Counted from the first letter of the stretch, positions 46,830-56,057 are shown. The stretch: DNA of 64,000 bases from Caproicibacter fermentans (GCF_009746625.1 NZ_VWXL01000052.1:186001-250000); one strand, 5' to 3'. A program made the numbers and translations. Notes: generated by a model from the letters alone, not told the origin.

Positions 46830-48631
46830 AGGGAAAAGAGCTGAAAGCGCTGATTACGCTTGCGGGAAAGGTCGACCCGTCGTTACAGGCCGCCATGCTG
46901 AAGGCCAGCAAGCAGAGCAGGAAAACATCCGGAGTTATCGGCAAGGCAATGAGCGCGATGAACAAGGGGATTCTTACCGGAGCGGGAAAAATCAGCCCGG
47001 CGTTTCAGGCTCAGCTGGGGAAGGTCGAATTAAAAGCGGCGAAGGTGTTCAGCACCGTACAAAAGGGAGCCGGCGCGGTCGGTAAAGGCTTTCAAGCGGC
47101 CGGGAAGGTTGCGAAAGGCCTTGCAATCGGCGTCGGCGCGGCAGGCGCGGTCTCTCTCGCGGCGATTGCGCCGCTTGCGAAAACCGGACTCGATTACGCG
47201 AGCAGCCTGACGGAGGTTCAGAACGTCGTGGACACGACCTTCGGACAGAGCGCGTCCGCGATCGACAGTTTTGCCGGAACGGCGCTGAAATCCTTCGGAA
47301 TCTCAACACTGCAGGCAAAACAGTTCAGCTCCACCCTTGGAACGATGTACAAAAGCATGGGCGTCGGCGCCGATCAGACGCTGACGATGTCCAAAAACAT
47401 GACGGCGCTCGCCGGGGATATGGCGTCGTTTTACAACCTTGACCCCAGCGAAGCGTTTGAAAAGATTCGGGCGGGGGTATCCGGAGAAACGGAGCCTCTG
47501 AAAGAGCTCGGAATCAACATGAGCGTCGCCAATTTACAAGCTTACGCAATGTCGAAAGGGATGAAGACCAATTACAGTGATATGTCGCAGGCGCAGCAGG
47601 CAACCCTGCGGTATAACTATCTGATGCAGGCGACCGCGGACGCGCAGGGCGATTTTTCAAAGACCAGCGGCAGCTACGCGAACCAGCAGCGGCTGTTTCA
47701 GGAAAACCTTCAGCAGGTGTCCGGAACGGTTATGTCAAAAGTGATTCCGGCGCTGAGCTCCGGAATGCAGCAGCTCAACGGATTCCTGGGGAGCCTGGAC
47801 ACGAACGCGCTGGGCGGCTTTGTCGGGCAGATTGCGAACATGGCGGTTGCGTTTCTGCCGATGGTAATGCAGATTCTTCCGTTGTTCGGAAGCCTGCTGG
47901 GGATGATCCTGCCGCCGCTGATCAGCATCGGCCAGCAAATCATGCCTGTAATCGTCAGTGTGGTGCAGACGCTGCTGACGGCCTTGCAGCCGCTGATTCC
48001 CCCGATCATGCAGTTTGTTCAGGCCCTGCTGCCGCCGATTCAGCAAATGCTGAGCGCGTTAAGCCCTGTGATTATTGCGATTGCGACGGTTTTGGGAGCA
48101 GTGCTGGGACCGGCGCTTAGCTTAGTAGCGGGTATTATCCAAAAGATTGCGGATATTATTTCCGCCGTCGCGAAACCGATCGGTGACTTCTTTGGGAAAA
48201 TCGGGTCGTTTCTGGGAATCAGCGGGCAGGCACAGCAGCAGATCGCGAGCGTCGGGTCGGCGGCCTCGACAGCGACGGTGCCGGCTTACGCGAACGGAGG
48301 CCTGGCGAGCAGTCCGTCCATCTTTGGCGAGGCGGGCCTTGAAATGGCGATTCCGATCCGGCCGGGCAGCGGTCGCAGCCTCAACCTTTTGGCACAGACG
48401 GCGAGGCTGCTCGGGCTTGGGAAAGACGCCCCGGAAAACCCGGCGGCGGCTCAAAAGCAGCAGAAGCGCTTTTTCGGAAGCAGGACGACCGTGGTTCATT
48501 TTAAGTATGCGCCGGTCTTTCACGGGAGCAACCGTCCGGAGGAACAGATTCTTCGCAATGACGCGCAGAACGTCCGCCGGGTTCTGGACGATTACTTTGG
48601 GGAAAGGAGGCGGCTTGCATGGGAGGAGTAA
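46826..48631 (+). CDS. Tape measure protein
   Basis: A 601-aa protein that sets tail length. It starts GTG, overlapping E'. The N-terminal third is helical (KASKQSRKTSGVIGKAMSAM, NKGILTGAGKISPAFQAQLG), with TMP conserved pattern EVQNVVDTTFGQSASAIDSF and a hydrophobic region at about 330-430 (IANMAVAFLPMVMQILPLFG, LLTALQPLIPPIMQFVQAL). It is short for the class, so a short tail is predicted. No lytic transglycosylase domain was seen. Confidence 0.9.
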   Translation: MKGKELKALITLAGKVDPSLQAAMLKASKQSRKTSGVIGKAMSAMNKGILTGAGKISPAFQAQLGKVELKAAKVFSTVQKGAGAVGKGFQAAGKVAKGLAIGVGAAGAVSLAAIAPLAKTGLDYASSLTEVQNVVDTTFGQSASAIDSFAGTALKSFGISTLQAKQFSSTLGTMYKSMGVGADQTLTMSKNMTALAGDMASFYNLDPSEAFEKIRAGVSGETEPLKELGINMSVANLQAYAMSKGMKTNYSDMSQAQQATLRYNYLMQATADAQGDFSKTSGSYANQQRLFQENLQQVSGTVMSKVIPALSSGMQQLNGFLGSLDTNALGGFVGQIANMAVAFLPMVMQILPLFGSLLGMILPPLISIGQQIMPVIVSVVQTLLTALQPLIPPIMQFVQALLPPIQQMLSALSPVIIAIATVLGAVLGPALSLVAGIIQKIADIISAVAKPIGDFFGKIGSFLGISGQAQQQIASVGSAASTATVPAYANGGLASSPSIFGEAGLEMAIPIRPGSGRSLNLLAQTARLLGLGKDAPENPAAAQKQQKRFFGSRTTVVHFKYAPVFHGSNRPEEQILRNDAQNVRRVLDDYFGERRRLAWEE

Positions 48632-48837
48632 CGGACGGCTTCGATTATGTCACGCAGGAGGGCGACACGTTCGACATGCTGGCGCTTGACGCGTACAACG
48701 ACGAGTTTCGCGCGGAGGAAATTATCCGCGCGAACCCGCGGTATGCCGGAGTTGTGATTTTTGACGCGGGGGTAGCGCTGAGGATTCCGTATCTGGAAAC
48801 CGCCGCGCCGGAAACTCTGCCGCCTTGGAAGAGGTGA
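48619..48837 (+). CDS. Tail protein X (LysM-like)
   Basis: A 72-aa protein with a single LysM-like fold: DYVTQEGDTFDMLALDAYND, EFRAEEIIRANPRYAGVVIF and DAGVALRIPYLET. This is the P2 gpX pattern, thought to be at the tail end near the base plate. It overlaps the tape measure gene by thirteen bases and precedes gene D. Confidence 0.85.
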   Translation: MGGVTDGFDYVTQEGDTFDMLALDAYNDEFRAEEIIRANPRYAGVVIFDAGVALRIPYLETAAPETLPPWKR

Positions 48838-48841
48838 ACAC

Positions 48842-49756
48842 ATGACGCAGATTTTTTATGAGGGAACGGAGATTTCGGCCGACGTGGAGCTCTCCGATCT
48901 GAAAGTAACGGACAGCTGCGGAGATCAGGCCGACGGAATTGATGCCGTTTTCGCCAACAGTGAAAACCAATGGAGCGGGTGGAAGCCCCGAAAAGGGGAC
49001 ACGCTGAACATTATCCATGACGGATACCGGTCCGGGAGTATGTGGATCGACCGGATTCGGCAGGAAACGGGAACGATTCAGATCGGCGCGGTCAGCATTC
49101 CCACGGGAGGAAAAACAAAGCAAACCAGGGCGTGGGAAAAGGTATCTTTGATCACAATCGCGGCGCAGCTTGCGAAGGAATATGGAATGACCGTGAAGTT
49201 TTTAAGCGTTCCGAATGAGGTTTATTCCCGGGTCGATCAGATGGGGCGCGGCGATTTCGGATTTTTGCGGGAGCGTGCGGCGCTGGAGGGCTGCAGCCTG
49301 AAAATTCAGGATAGCGAGCTGTATCTGTTTTCCGACGTGTGGCTGGAAGGTCAGCCCTCAGTGAAAACAATCGACGCGGCTGATTTTCTGGAGTCTCCGC
49401 GGTTCAGCGACTCCGCGGGGGAAACCTACGGCAGCTGTTCCGTTTCCTGGGGCAAGACCGGCGCGGTTTATACTGACTCCGGCGGAATCGGTCCGGAACT
49501 GAGCGTTACGGATTACCCTGTTTCAAGTGCCGGAGAAGCCTTGCGGTTCGCAAAAAATTTGCTGAGAAACGCAAATAAAAAGGGCGTGACCGGCGAGATT
49601 TCGATCCCGCTTGACACGACCGTTTCGGCGGGAAACGTGATCGAAATCTCCGGGACGGGACTGAACGACGGGAAATATCTGATTGATGCCGCGCAGCACA
49701 GTTTTGCGGAGGAAATCAGCCGGTTTTCCTTGCATCAGTGCTTTACGAGGTTTTAG
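48842..49756 (+). CDS. Late control protein D-like tail hub protein
   Basis: A 304-aa protein matching P2 gpD/T4 gp27-type hub proteins: ELSDLKVTDSCGDQADGIDA, WSGWKPRKGDTLNIIHDGYR, MGRGDFGFLRERAALEGCSL and a C-terminal VIEISGTGLNDGKYLIDAAQ. It forms the hub under the tube. AGAGGTGAACAC precedes the ATG. The gene order X then D is P2-like. Confidence 0.85.
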   Translation: MTQIFYEGTEISADVELSDLKVTDSCGDQADGIDAVFANSENQWSGWKPRKGDTLNIIHDGYRSGSMWIDRIRQETGTIQIGAVSIPTGGKTKQTRAWEKVSLITIAAQLAKEYGMTVKFLSVPNEVYSRVDQMGRGDFGFLRERAALEGCSLKIQDSELYLFSDVWLEGQPSVKTIDAADFLESPRFSDSAGETYGSCSVSWGKTGAVYTDSGGIGPELSVTDYPVSSAGEALRFAKNLLRNANKKGVTGEISIPLDTTVSAGNVIEISGTGLNDGKYLIDAAQHSFAEEISRFSLHQCFTRF

Positions 49757-49757
49757 A

Positions 49758-49982
49758 ATGGAACTTTTAGCGAGCGTATCGAGTATAGACGGTGAAAAAT
49801 ACCGGGTCAGCACGGGAGGCGGCGTGTCCGCGCCGATTCCTCGGCTCAGCAGTGCGGTCCGGCTGGAGGTAGAAAACGGGGTTCTGGAAAAAACGTTGCC
49901 GCAGGTTGGGGACACCGTCCTTTGCTGGTTTCCGGGGAACGCGCTGACGGACGGAATGATCATCGGAATTGAGGAGGAATGA
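49758..49982 (+). CDS. Small OB-fold spike-like protein
   Basis: A 74-aa beta-rich protein (MELLASVSSIDGEKYRVSTG, VLEKTLPQVGDTVLCWFPGN and a final GMIIGIEEE). It has the size and feel of a reduced gpV-type spike/OB barrel. It starts one base after the gpD stop. Its short length, without the beta-helical needle, is unusual. Confidence 0.55.
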   Translation: MELLASVSSIDGEKYRVSTGGGVSAPIPRLSSAVRLEVENGVLEKTLPQVGDTVLCWFPGNALTDGMIIGIEEE

Positions 49983-49985
49983 CCT

Positions 49986-50552
49986 GTGATTCTTGGTTCT
50001 TTCGGCGGAAAATCTTTTGAGGTTTCTTCTTCGAAGTTGAATACCCCGAACGATCTGCAAATATCCGGCGACCTGAACACGTCGACGGAAGACGCAAGCG
50101 GGAAGAAACCGGCGACCACAATTAAAGGCCCCGGGCTGATAAAAATCAGCGCGGAGATCATCCTCCTTGCTTCCGCGGGAGTTGACGTCCGGGCGGAAAT
50201 CGACGGATGGATGGCAATCAAGGACGCGGCGGTTTCCTATCCGTTTTTACTCTGCGGAAAAGCCGTCAGCCTGAATCAATTCCTGCTGACAAGCTGTTCC
50301 GCGTCGGATTACGCGGTTGTCCCGATCAACAACACGCCAACGATGGTAAAGGCAACGCTGAAGCTGGAATGGGAGGAATATCTTTCGCCCGGGGCGCAGA
50401 AAAGCGATGCGGCGTCGGCGGTAAAGACGAAGAGCTCGGCTCCGGGACTGACTGAGGCGAAAACGCCGGCTGCGTACAAGACCCCGGCCGCCGCGCAAAA
50501 GGCGGAGGTAAAAAGAAATAACGTACAAATGGCAAGGATGATGCAATCATGA
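49986..50552 (+). CDS. Base-plate/tail protein (unknown, U-like position)
   Basis: A 188-aa protein, starting GTG. A central VDVRAEIDGWMAIKDAAVSY and NQFLLTSCSASDYAVVPINN, with YAVVPINNTPTMVKATLKLE, resembles a small virion tail domain. The C-terminal 60 residues are Ala/Lys-rich and probably disordered. Located between the spike-like gene and gp25-like W. I do not assign a function. Confidence 0.5.
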   Translation: MILGSFGGKSFEVSSSKLNTPNDLQISGDLNTSTEDASGKKPATTIKGPGLIKISAEIILLASAGVDVRAEIDGWMAIKDAAVSYPFLLCGKAVSLNQFLLTSCSASDYAVVPINNTPTMVKATLKLEWEEYLSPGAQKSDAASAVKTKSSAPGLTEAKTPAAYKTPAAAQKAEVKRNNVQMARMMQS

Positions 50553-50845
50553 CGAGAGTCGGGTCAGGCGGCCCGCTGATTGACTGGACGCTGAAAGGGC
50601 AGGACCGGATTGCCCAGAATGTCCGGAATCTGATACATACCTATTGTTATGAGATTGCGTATCACCGGACCATGGGGCTCCCCGGCAGCCTGATTGACAG
50701 ACCGTCGAACGTCCAGATGGAGGAGGCCCGCGTGAAAGTGCGGCAGATGATTGCAACCTATGAACCGCGCGCAAAGGTGAAAGACGTTTCCTGCCGGCTC
50801 GACGCAGCCGGCGCGGCGGTGGTGGAGGTGATTTTGGGTGATTGA
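50549..50845 (+). CDS. gp25/W-like base-plate wedge protein
   Basis: A 98-aa protein with the gp25-like pattern: GPLIDWTLKGQDRIAQNVRN, YHRTMGLPGSLIDRPSNVQM, ATYEPRAKVKDVSC and VVEVILGD. In T4 and P2 the homologues join the hub to the wedge of the base plate. It overlaps its neighbours by four and eight bases. Confidence 0.85.
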   Translation: MTRVGSGGPLIDWTLKGQDRIAQNVRNLIHTYCYEIAYHRTMGLPGSLIDRPSNVQMEEARVKVRQMIATYEPRAKVKDVSCRLDAAGAAVVEVILGD

Positions 50846-51932
50846 TTTTGTGGCGTTTGACGCGCAGAAGGAACTGCAATCGGCTGTGGAACGGTATGAG
50901 GCGGTCACGGGTGAAACGCTGTACCCTGGGGACGAGCACTATATGTTTTTGTCGCAACTCATGACGCCTCTGGCCGCGATCGCGGGTCAAATCAACGAAA
51001 CCGCAAACCAGAACCTGTTAAAGTTCAGCGCCGGTACCGTTTTAGATGAATACGGGAAGGAAAACGACACGGAAAGGCTTGCCGCACACGCAGCAAGTGT
51101 AACGATGAAATTTTCTCTTTCTTCCGCTCTGGCGTTTGACGTGACGGTCCCCGCGGGGACAAGAGTTACGCCGGACGGGCTGCTGATCTTTACCCTTGAT
51201 TCCGACGCCGTCATCCCTGCGGGGGAAACTTCGGCGCAGGGGACGGCGACGGCGGAAGAGGCCGGGACGAAGTACAACGGGTTTCTCCCCGGGCAGATTA
51301 ACAGTCTGATTGACCCGGTGGAATATGTGGGCTCCGCCGAAAACGTGACGCCCAGCGCCGGGGGCTCGGAGAAAGAAGACGACGACAGTTACCGGGAACG
51401 GATCCGTCTCAGCCGGGAGGCAATCTCCACGGCGGGATCGAAAGACGCTTATGAATACTGGGCCAAAACTGCTTCCGCGGATCTTGTTGACGTCAAAGCG
51501 GTAAAAACATCGGCGGGAGTGGTGACCGTTTACCTGCTGATGCGGGATGCCGCGGAGCCTTCTCAAAAAATCAAGGATGCGGTATTCGAAGCGTGTTCCT
51601 CTCAAAAACGCCGTCCGCTGACCGATCAGGTGCTGGTCGCGGGCGCGGAGGCGGTCTCTTACCAGATCGCCCTGACCTATTATATCAGCAAATCCCGCTC
51701 TACGGAGGAATCCGGGATCAAGACCGGCGTTGACCATGCCGTTGCAAGTTTTATTTTCGCGCAGAAACAACAGCTCGGCGGCAATCTGAACCCCGACGAC
51801 CTGCGGAATGCGCTGTATGCGGCCGGCGCGTACCGGGTTGACCTGACAGCGCCGGCGTTTACGGCATTAAGCGATTCGCAGGTAGCGGTTGCCGAGGAAT
51901 CTCCGTCCGTGACCTATGGAGGGCTGCTGTAA
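50838..51932 (+). CDS. Base-plate protein J
   Basis: A 364-aa wedge protein of the P2 gpJ family: VERYEAVTGETLYPGDEHYM, QINETANQNLLKFSAGTVLD, ASVTMKFSLSSALAFDVTVP, DSYRERIRLSREAISTAGSK and DAYEYWAKTASADLVDVKAV. It forms the outer base-plate arms. It starts with GTG overlapping the W-like gene and abuts gene I. Length is normal for the family. Confidence 0.92.
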   Translation: MIDFVAFDAQKELQSAVERYEAVTGETLYPGDEHYMFLSQLMTPLAAIAGQINETANQNLLKFSAGTVLDEYGKENDTERLAAHAASVTMKFSLSSALAFDVTVPAGTRVTPDGLLIFTLDSDAVIPAGETSAQGTATAEEAGTKYNGFLPGQINSLIDPVEYVGSAENVTPSAGGSEKEDDDSYRERIRLSREAISTAGSKDAYEYWAKTASADLVDVKAVKTSAGVVTVYLLMRDAAEPSQKIKDAVFEACSSQKRRPLTDQVLVAGAEAVSYQIALTYYISKSRSTEESGIKTGVDHAVASFIFAQKQQLGGNLNPDDLRNALYAAGAYRVDLTAPAFTALSDSQVAVAEESPSVTYGGLL

Positions 51933-52585
51933 TGATGGATTTGAGCAATCTGGACCTCTTGACGCTGCAAAGCCAATATATGCGGCAGGACGGGACGACA
52001 AAAGCCCTTTGCGCCGCGCTGACGCCGGTTCTGCGATCTTTAGCGGGGACAATTGAATCCGTGCTGCTGTATTCCAGAATCGACGAGCTTTCCGGCCCGA
52101 TCCTCGACGTCATCGCCTGGGGGTATCATGTGGACGCCTACGACGCGCTTGCAAGCGATGAGGAAAAACGCCGGATGATCCGGAATTCCAGTATGATTCA
52201 CAAATTCAAGGGAACGGCTTACGCGGTGCAGAAAATTGTGGAGGGTGTCTTCGGGGAGGCCGGAATTGTTCGGGAGTGGTTTGAATACGACGGAGAACCG
52301 TATCATTTTAAAGTTGAAATCTATTGCAACACGCGCGGAGTTGGCGGAGCGGACCAGCTTCGGGCAGCTGAGCTGATCAACGCCGGGAAAAACCTTCGTT
52401 CCGAGCTGGACGGGCTGAGCCTGATTTTGTCGCAGGGGATGACGGAATGTATTGCGGCGGCCGCGAGCTTCGGAGCATTGGTTGAAGTATATCCGATAGG
52501 AACGCCGGACACGGTTGACCTGCGAATTTCGTCCACAGCAGCGCAGTCCGCAACCGTCGAAGTTTACAATCTGGAGGAGGGATAA
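51932..52585 (+). CDS. Tail protein I
   Basis: A 217-aa protein of the P2 gpI family: LRSLAGTIESVLLYSRIDEL, SGPILDVIAWGYHVDAYDAL and SMIHKFKGTAYAVQKIVEGV, the typical fibre-attachment pattern. It connects fibres to the base plate. It begins at the base-plate J stop and ends a few bases before the fibre gene. Confidence 0.9.
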   Translation: MMDLSNLDLLTLQSQYMRQDGTTKALCAALTPVLRSLAGTIESVLLYSRIDELSGPILDVIAWGYHVDAYDALASDEEKRRMIRNSSMIHKFKGTAYAVQKIVEGVFGEAGIVREWFEYDGEPYHFKVEIYCNTRGVGGADQLRAAELINAGKNLRSELDGLSLILSQGMTECIAAAASFGALVEVYPIGTPDTVDLRISSTAAQSATVEVYNLEEG

Positions 52586-52586
52586 A

Positions 52587-53393
52587 ATGCAATATTACAC
52601 GATGACAACCGACGCGGGGGATTCCGCGGTTGCAAAGGCGATTCAAAGCGGGTCGATGGTCACGTTTACGAAAATGTCCGTCGGCGACGGAAACGGCACG
52701 TATTATGAGCCCGCAAAAACCCAGACCACTTTACGGAACGAAGTCTGGAGCGGGACTCCGACGGTTTTGATGGACAAAAATAATCCAAAACGCGTGACCG
52801 CGACGATCTCGATTCCCGCCGACGCCGGGCCTTTCGTGGTTCGGGAGGCGGGGCTGTTTAGTGCGGATGGGGTGCTGCTAGTCGTCGCTAAAGTTCCCCT
52901 GATGGAAAAAGTTTCCCCTGAGTCGGGTGCCAGCGACGACCTGACCATGAGAATCTATGTAGAGGTTTCCGACGCGAGCGTCGTTACCGTGGTTGTTGAC
53001 CCGTCGCAGATCGACGCGACAAAGAAAGATGTGGACGACGCGAAAGCGGAGGTTCAAACGGAGGTTGACGAACACAAGGCCGACACCGTCGCCCACATGA
53101 CGCAGGAGCAGAAGGACCAGCTTGCGGCGGCAGTACCGAACAGCCGGAAAATCAACGGTCACGCGCTGACGGGGGACGTGACTGTGACGAAATCAGACCT
53201 CGGCCTTGGCAACGTGGACAATACGGCAGACGCGAATAAATTCGTCAACTATGCTAACAGCGCCGGGAGCGCCCCGGCAAACGGCGGAACATCATCCGAC
53301 ACGCAGACCGTTTCCTCCGCGTTGACGATGGTATCAGGTGGTACAGAACCATCCGGTACGTTGTCACCCGGCAAACTGTGGGCGGGGTATTGA
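52587..53393 (+). CDS. Tail fibre protein (gpH-like)
   Basis: A 268-aa fibre shaft and start of a receptor-recognition module. The N-terminal 150 residues match the DUF3751/gpH-N pattern (MVTFTKMSVGDGNGTYYEPA, VVREAGLFSADGVLLVVAKV). The linker is helical (VDDAKAEVQTEVDEHKADTV), and the last part has the short collagen-free repeat type NGHALTGDVTVTKSDLGLGN typical of fibre ends. No chaperone gene was identified. The next gene may encode the tip. Confidence 0.85.
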   Translation: MQYYTMTTDAGDSAVAKAIQSGSMVTFTKMSVGDGNGTYYEPAKTQTTLRNEVWSGTPTVLMDKNNPKRVTATISIPADAGPFVVREAGLFSADGVLLVVAKVPLMEKVSPESGASDDLTMRIYVEVSDASVVTVVVDPSQIDATKKDVDDAKAEVQTEVDEHKADTVAHMTQEQKDQLAAAVPNSRKINGHALTGDVTVTKSDLGLGNVDNTADANKFVNYANSAGSAPANGGTSSDTQTVSSALTMVSGGTEPSGTLSPGKLWAGY

Positions 53394-53394
53394 T

Positions 53395-54021
53395 ATGCCG
53401 TATTTATTTAGTCCGGACGGCGGAGTGAACCGTAAAATCAAAAAGCTTTATGCGCCTGACGGCGGGATAAGCCGGAAAGTGAAATCACTGTGGGCACCAG
53501 ATCAGGGGATAAATCGAAAAATTTTCCAAGGCTTTCATGCAACTGGAACCATTACGTCGACACATGCGTCCCCTGCGCATTCATCAGGTTCATGGGGCAC
53601 AGACGGCTCATTATCGATGGAAATCCATAACTGGGGTGATTATCAATCCAGCGCAAGTGTGACGGCGGATCTAATTTTTGATGATCCGATTCCTCTTGGT
53701 GGTGATAATGATACCATACTTACCATTATAAATGTAGATTGGAGTATGAATGGATTTGTTACAGGTTCTATTCGTTATGTTCAAGGTTATGATGATATTG
53801 GCCATGGAATATTTTATGTTTCGGAAGATGTGGGATCATATCTTGACACAGGTAGTACACAGTCTTTTAGTAATTATCAACAACGAACAAATATGAAAAA
53901 ACTGCGTTTTTATTTGTATGGCAGGATGGACGAGGACGCAGACCTGTCTTGTAGTATCCCAGCGGGGGGAATCATTGTTGGAGATATCGATCAATATACA
54001 GTAGATAATGTTGCAATTTAA
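53395..54021 (+). CDS. Tail tip protein with three N-terminal repeats
   Basis: A 208-aa protein. The first 45 residues hold three tandem copies of a 16-residue unit (SPDGGVNRKIKKLYAPDGGI then SRKVKSLWAPDQGINRKI), probably docking to the fibre. The rest is a beta-rich domain (STHASPAHSSGSWGTDGSLS, WSMNGFVTGSIRYVQ). From about 53,650 the DNA is much more AT-rich than its neighbours, so the C-terminal domain looks recently acquired, as is common for receptor-binding parts. Binding target unknown. Confidence 0.6.
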   Translation: MPYLFSPDGGVNRKIKKLYAPDGGISRKVKSLWAPDQGINRKIFQGFHATGTITSTHASPAHSSGSWGTDGSLSMEIHNWGDYQSSASVTADLIFDDPIPLGGDNDTILTIINVDWSMNGFVTGSIRYVQGYDDIGHGIFYVSEDVGSYLDTGSTQSFSNYQQRTNMKKLRFYLYGRMDEDADLSCSIPAGGIIVGDIDQYTVDNVAI

Positions 54022-54034
54022 AGGAGGTTTATAT

Positions 54035-54427
54035 ATGCAAATAAAATTTAAGGACGGCACGGTTTTTACGCCGTTAACCGCCAACGAAAAATCCGTTTAC
54101 GCGCAGGGGACACAGCGAAAAGCCATTGAAATTCAGGTAGACAAAGCACAATTCGACGTGCTGAACGCCGCAACCTCAGACAGCAGCAAAACCGCTGAGA
54201 TCACGATTTCGGACGAATCCGGAAGTTATGTCCACAACAACTACTGTATCCGCGCTGAAATGGCACTGAAGCCGGTTATGGTGACACCGTCAACGGACAC
54301 GGCGGCGGAAGCGGACGAGGAACGCGCCTGCGTTACATTGGCACAGTTAACCTATTTGGAAGTGCAGCAGGCGGCACAGCAGGCACAGATTGACGCGATG
54401 ACGTTATCTACACTGGGGGTGGCATAA
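54035..54427 (+). CDS. Small phage tail protein, unknown
   Basis: A 130-aa protein (MQIKFKDGTVFTPLTANEKS, DKAQFDVLNAATSDSSKTAE...) with a C-terminal helix (YLEVQQAAQQAQIDAMTLST). AAGGAGG precedes the ATG at 54035. It shares three bases with the XkdX-like gene. Tail-end accessory gene of unknown role. Confidence 0.6.
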   Translation: MQIKFKDGTVFTPLTANEKSVYAQGTQRKAIEIQVDKAQFDVLNAATSDSSKTAEITISDESGSYVHNNYCIRAEMALKPVMVTPSTDTAAEADEERACVTLAQLTYLEVQQAAQQAQIDAMTLSTLGVA

Positions 54428-54558
54428 TGTACGCGACACTGAAACGGCTTTACGACTCCGGTCGGTTGCCGAAAGAGAATTTGAAAAAAGCGATCCCGCT
54501 CGGCTGGATCACCGCCGACGACTACAAAACGATTACCGGCGAAGAGTACGAGGCGTGA
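54427..54558 (+). CDS. XkdX-family protein
   Basis: A 43-aa protein: MYATLKRLYDSGRLPKENLK, then GWITADDYKTITGEEYE. This is the whole XkdX family pattern, common next to tail fibre and lysis genes in Firmicutes phages. Its start overlaps the stop of the previous gene (ATAATG). Confidence 0.85.
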   Translation: MYATLKRLYDSGRLPKENLKKAIPLGWITADDYKTITGEEYEA

Positions 54559-54616
54559 TTGCTCCGAACAGGACAAACTTGCAACAGAATGACCGGTATG
54601 TGAGGAGGTACATAGG

Positions 54617-55474
54617 ATGCAGTTAAAAGGAATCGATATCTCCCATTGGCAGGGAAACCCGGATTTTCAGCGTGTGAAAGCGGCCGGAATCCGCTATGTT
54701 ATCATCAAGGCGACGGAGGGCGTCGATTATGTCGACCCGTGTTTCCACGCGAACAGTAAGGCGGCGCTGGCGGCGGGGCTTCCGATCGGAGCGTATCACT
54801 TTCTGCGCGCCGGCGATGTAAATGCTCAGGCAAGGGATTTTCTGGCGGCGATCAAGCCGTATCACCTGACATGGCCGGCGGCGGTCGATGTGGAATCGGA
54901 CGAGCTGGTCTCCATGGGCAAAGACCACCTGACCGATATGGTCCTCGATTTCTGCGCTCAGGTGAAAGCCGCAGGGTACCAGCCAATGGTTTACAGTAAC
55001 CGCAACTGGTACTATTTCGCGAAATACCTCGATGCGGACCGGATCCGCGCGGCGGGGATCCCGATCTGGCTGGCATGGTACAGTAAAGCGACGCCGGAAA
55101 ACACCGACCGATCTTTGCTCGGCGACGTCTGGCAGTACGCGAGCGATGGAACTGTCGACGGAATCACCGGCAAAGTGGACATGAATGTCTCCTATCAGGA
55201 TTTCGGCGCGCCAAAAACTACGGTTCAGATCGACACGACGATGGACCTTTCGCGCGAACACGGGCAGTATTACACGGTGAAAACCATCTGCTCGCAGCAG
55301 GTGACAGTTACGGCGGGTACCGGTGGAGTTGTAACCGTTGTCCCGTTCCCGAAAACCGGAGACGTGCAGCTGTTTGCGCTGGTCTCCGTCGGGCAGCCGG
55401 GAACGGAAACGGGAATCTACACGGCCGCGCCGGGGGAACGGCCGGTGAAAAGGTTTGTGTTTCGCGTGAAGTAA
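54617..55474 (+). CDS. Endolysin, GH25 muramidase
   Basis: A 285-aa cell-wall hydrolase. The GH25 catalytic barrel runs from residue 3 to about 200, with GIDISHWQG (D7), IIKATEGVDYVD, GLPIGAYHFLRA and AAVDVESDE (D91, E93), the usual acidic catalytic set. The C-terminal 75 residues form a separate beta-rich domain that may bind the wall. It cuts the glycan between muramic acid and glucosamine at the end of infection. GAGGAGGTACATAGG precedes the ATG. Confidence 0.95.
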   Translation: MQLKGIDISHWQGNPDFQRVKAAGIRYVIIKATEGVDYVDPCFHANSKAALAAGLPIGAYHFLRAGDVNAQARDFLAAIKPYHLTWPAAVDVESDELVSMGKDHLTDMVLDFCAQVKAAGYQPMVYSNRNWYYFAKYLDADRIRAAGIPIWLAWYSKATPENTDRSLLGDVWQYASDGTVDGITGKVDMNVSYQDFGAPKTTVQIDTTMDLSREHGQYYTVKTICSQQVTVTAGTGGVVTVVPFPKTGDVQLFALVSVGQPGTETGIYTAAPGERPVKRFVFRVK

Positions 55475-55489
55475 AAGGAGGAGTGGACG

Positions 55490-55771
55490 GTGACGATTCA
55501 AAACTGGATTTCCCTAATCAGCGGATCCGTTGCCCTCCTCGCACTGATGGTCACCCTGATTCGGGGAATGCAGTCCGAAGCAAGGGAGGACGGTAAAACC
55601 GCCGAAGTCCTGCGCCAGGTCAATGACAAGCTGGAGAGCATCGAGCGGCAGGAGACGTCCAACAGCGCGCGGATCGAAAGCCTTATTGAGCGAGTCGTCG
55701 CCGTGGAACAGTCCGCGAAACAGGCACATAAAAGAATCGACGAGCTGCGGGAAGAACTGCAGCACAAATAA
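55490..55771 (+). CDS. XhlA-like holin-associated protein
   Basis: A 93-aa protein: one N-terminal membrane helix (WISLISGSVALLALMVTLIRG) followed by a coiled coil (VNDKLESIERQETSNSARIE...). This is the layout of XhlA-type proteins that work with the holin. It starts with GTG after AAAGGAGGAGTGGACG. Confidence 0.75.
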   Translation: MTIQNWISLISGSVALLALMVTLIRGMQSEAREDGKTAEVLRQVNDKLESIERQETSNSARIESLIERVVAVEQSAKQAHKRIDELREELQHK

Positions 55772-55807
55772 AAAGCCGGGCAGCGCCCGGCGGAAAGAAG
55801 GATACTT

Positions 55808-56005
55808 ATGGATTGGAAAAAGAAACTGACTTCAAGGAAATTCTGGGTCGCGCTGGCCGGACTGGTCGTGGGGGTGATTGCCCTGCTGGGCATCAAGACC
55901 GATACGTCGCAGATCACCGGCGTCATTATGGCGCTCGGCTCCGTTGTGGCTTATATTGTCGGTGAGGGGCTTGTTGACGCCGCGGCGACAGGAACAAAAA
56001 GTTAA
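55808..56005 (+). CDS. Phage holin
   Basis: A 65-aa membrane protein with two hydrophobic helices (FWVALAGLVVGVIALLGI and VIMALGSVVAYIVGEGLVDA) and charged ends, the pattern of short Firmicutes holins. It permeabilises the membrane so the endolysin can reach the wall. A terminator follows. Confidence 0.85.
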   Translation: MDWKKKLTSRKFWVALAGLVVGVIALLGIKTDTSQITGVIMALGSVVAYIVGEGLVDAAATGTKS

Positions 56006-56022
56006 AAACAAGATCGCTTTTA

Positions 56023-56057
56023 AGAGCTAATGGAAGATTTCCAGAAGCTCTTTTTTT
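56023..56057 (+). terminator. Terminator of the late operon
   Basis: GAGCT.TGGAA pairs with TTCCA.AGCTC, followed by seven T residues. It separates the lysis genes from the ATPase gene. Confidence 0.8.
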
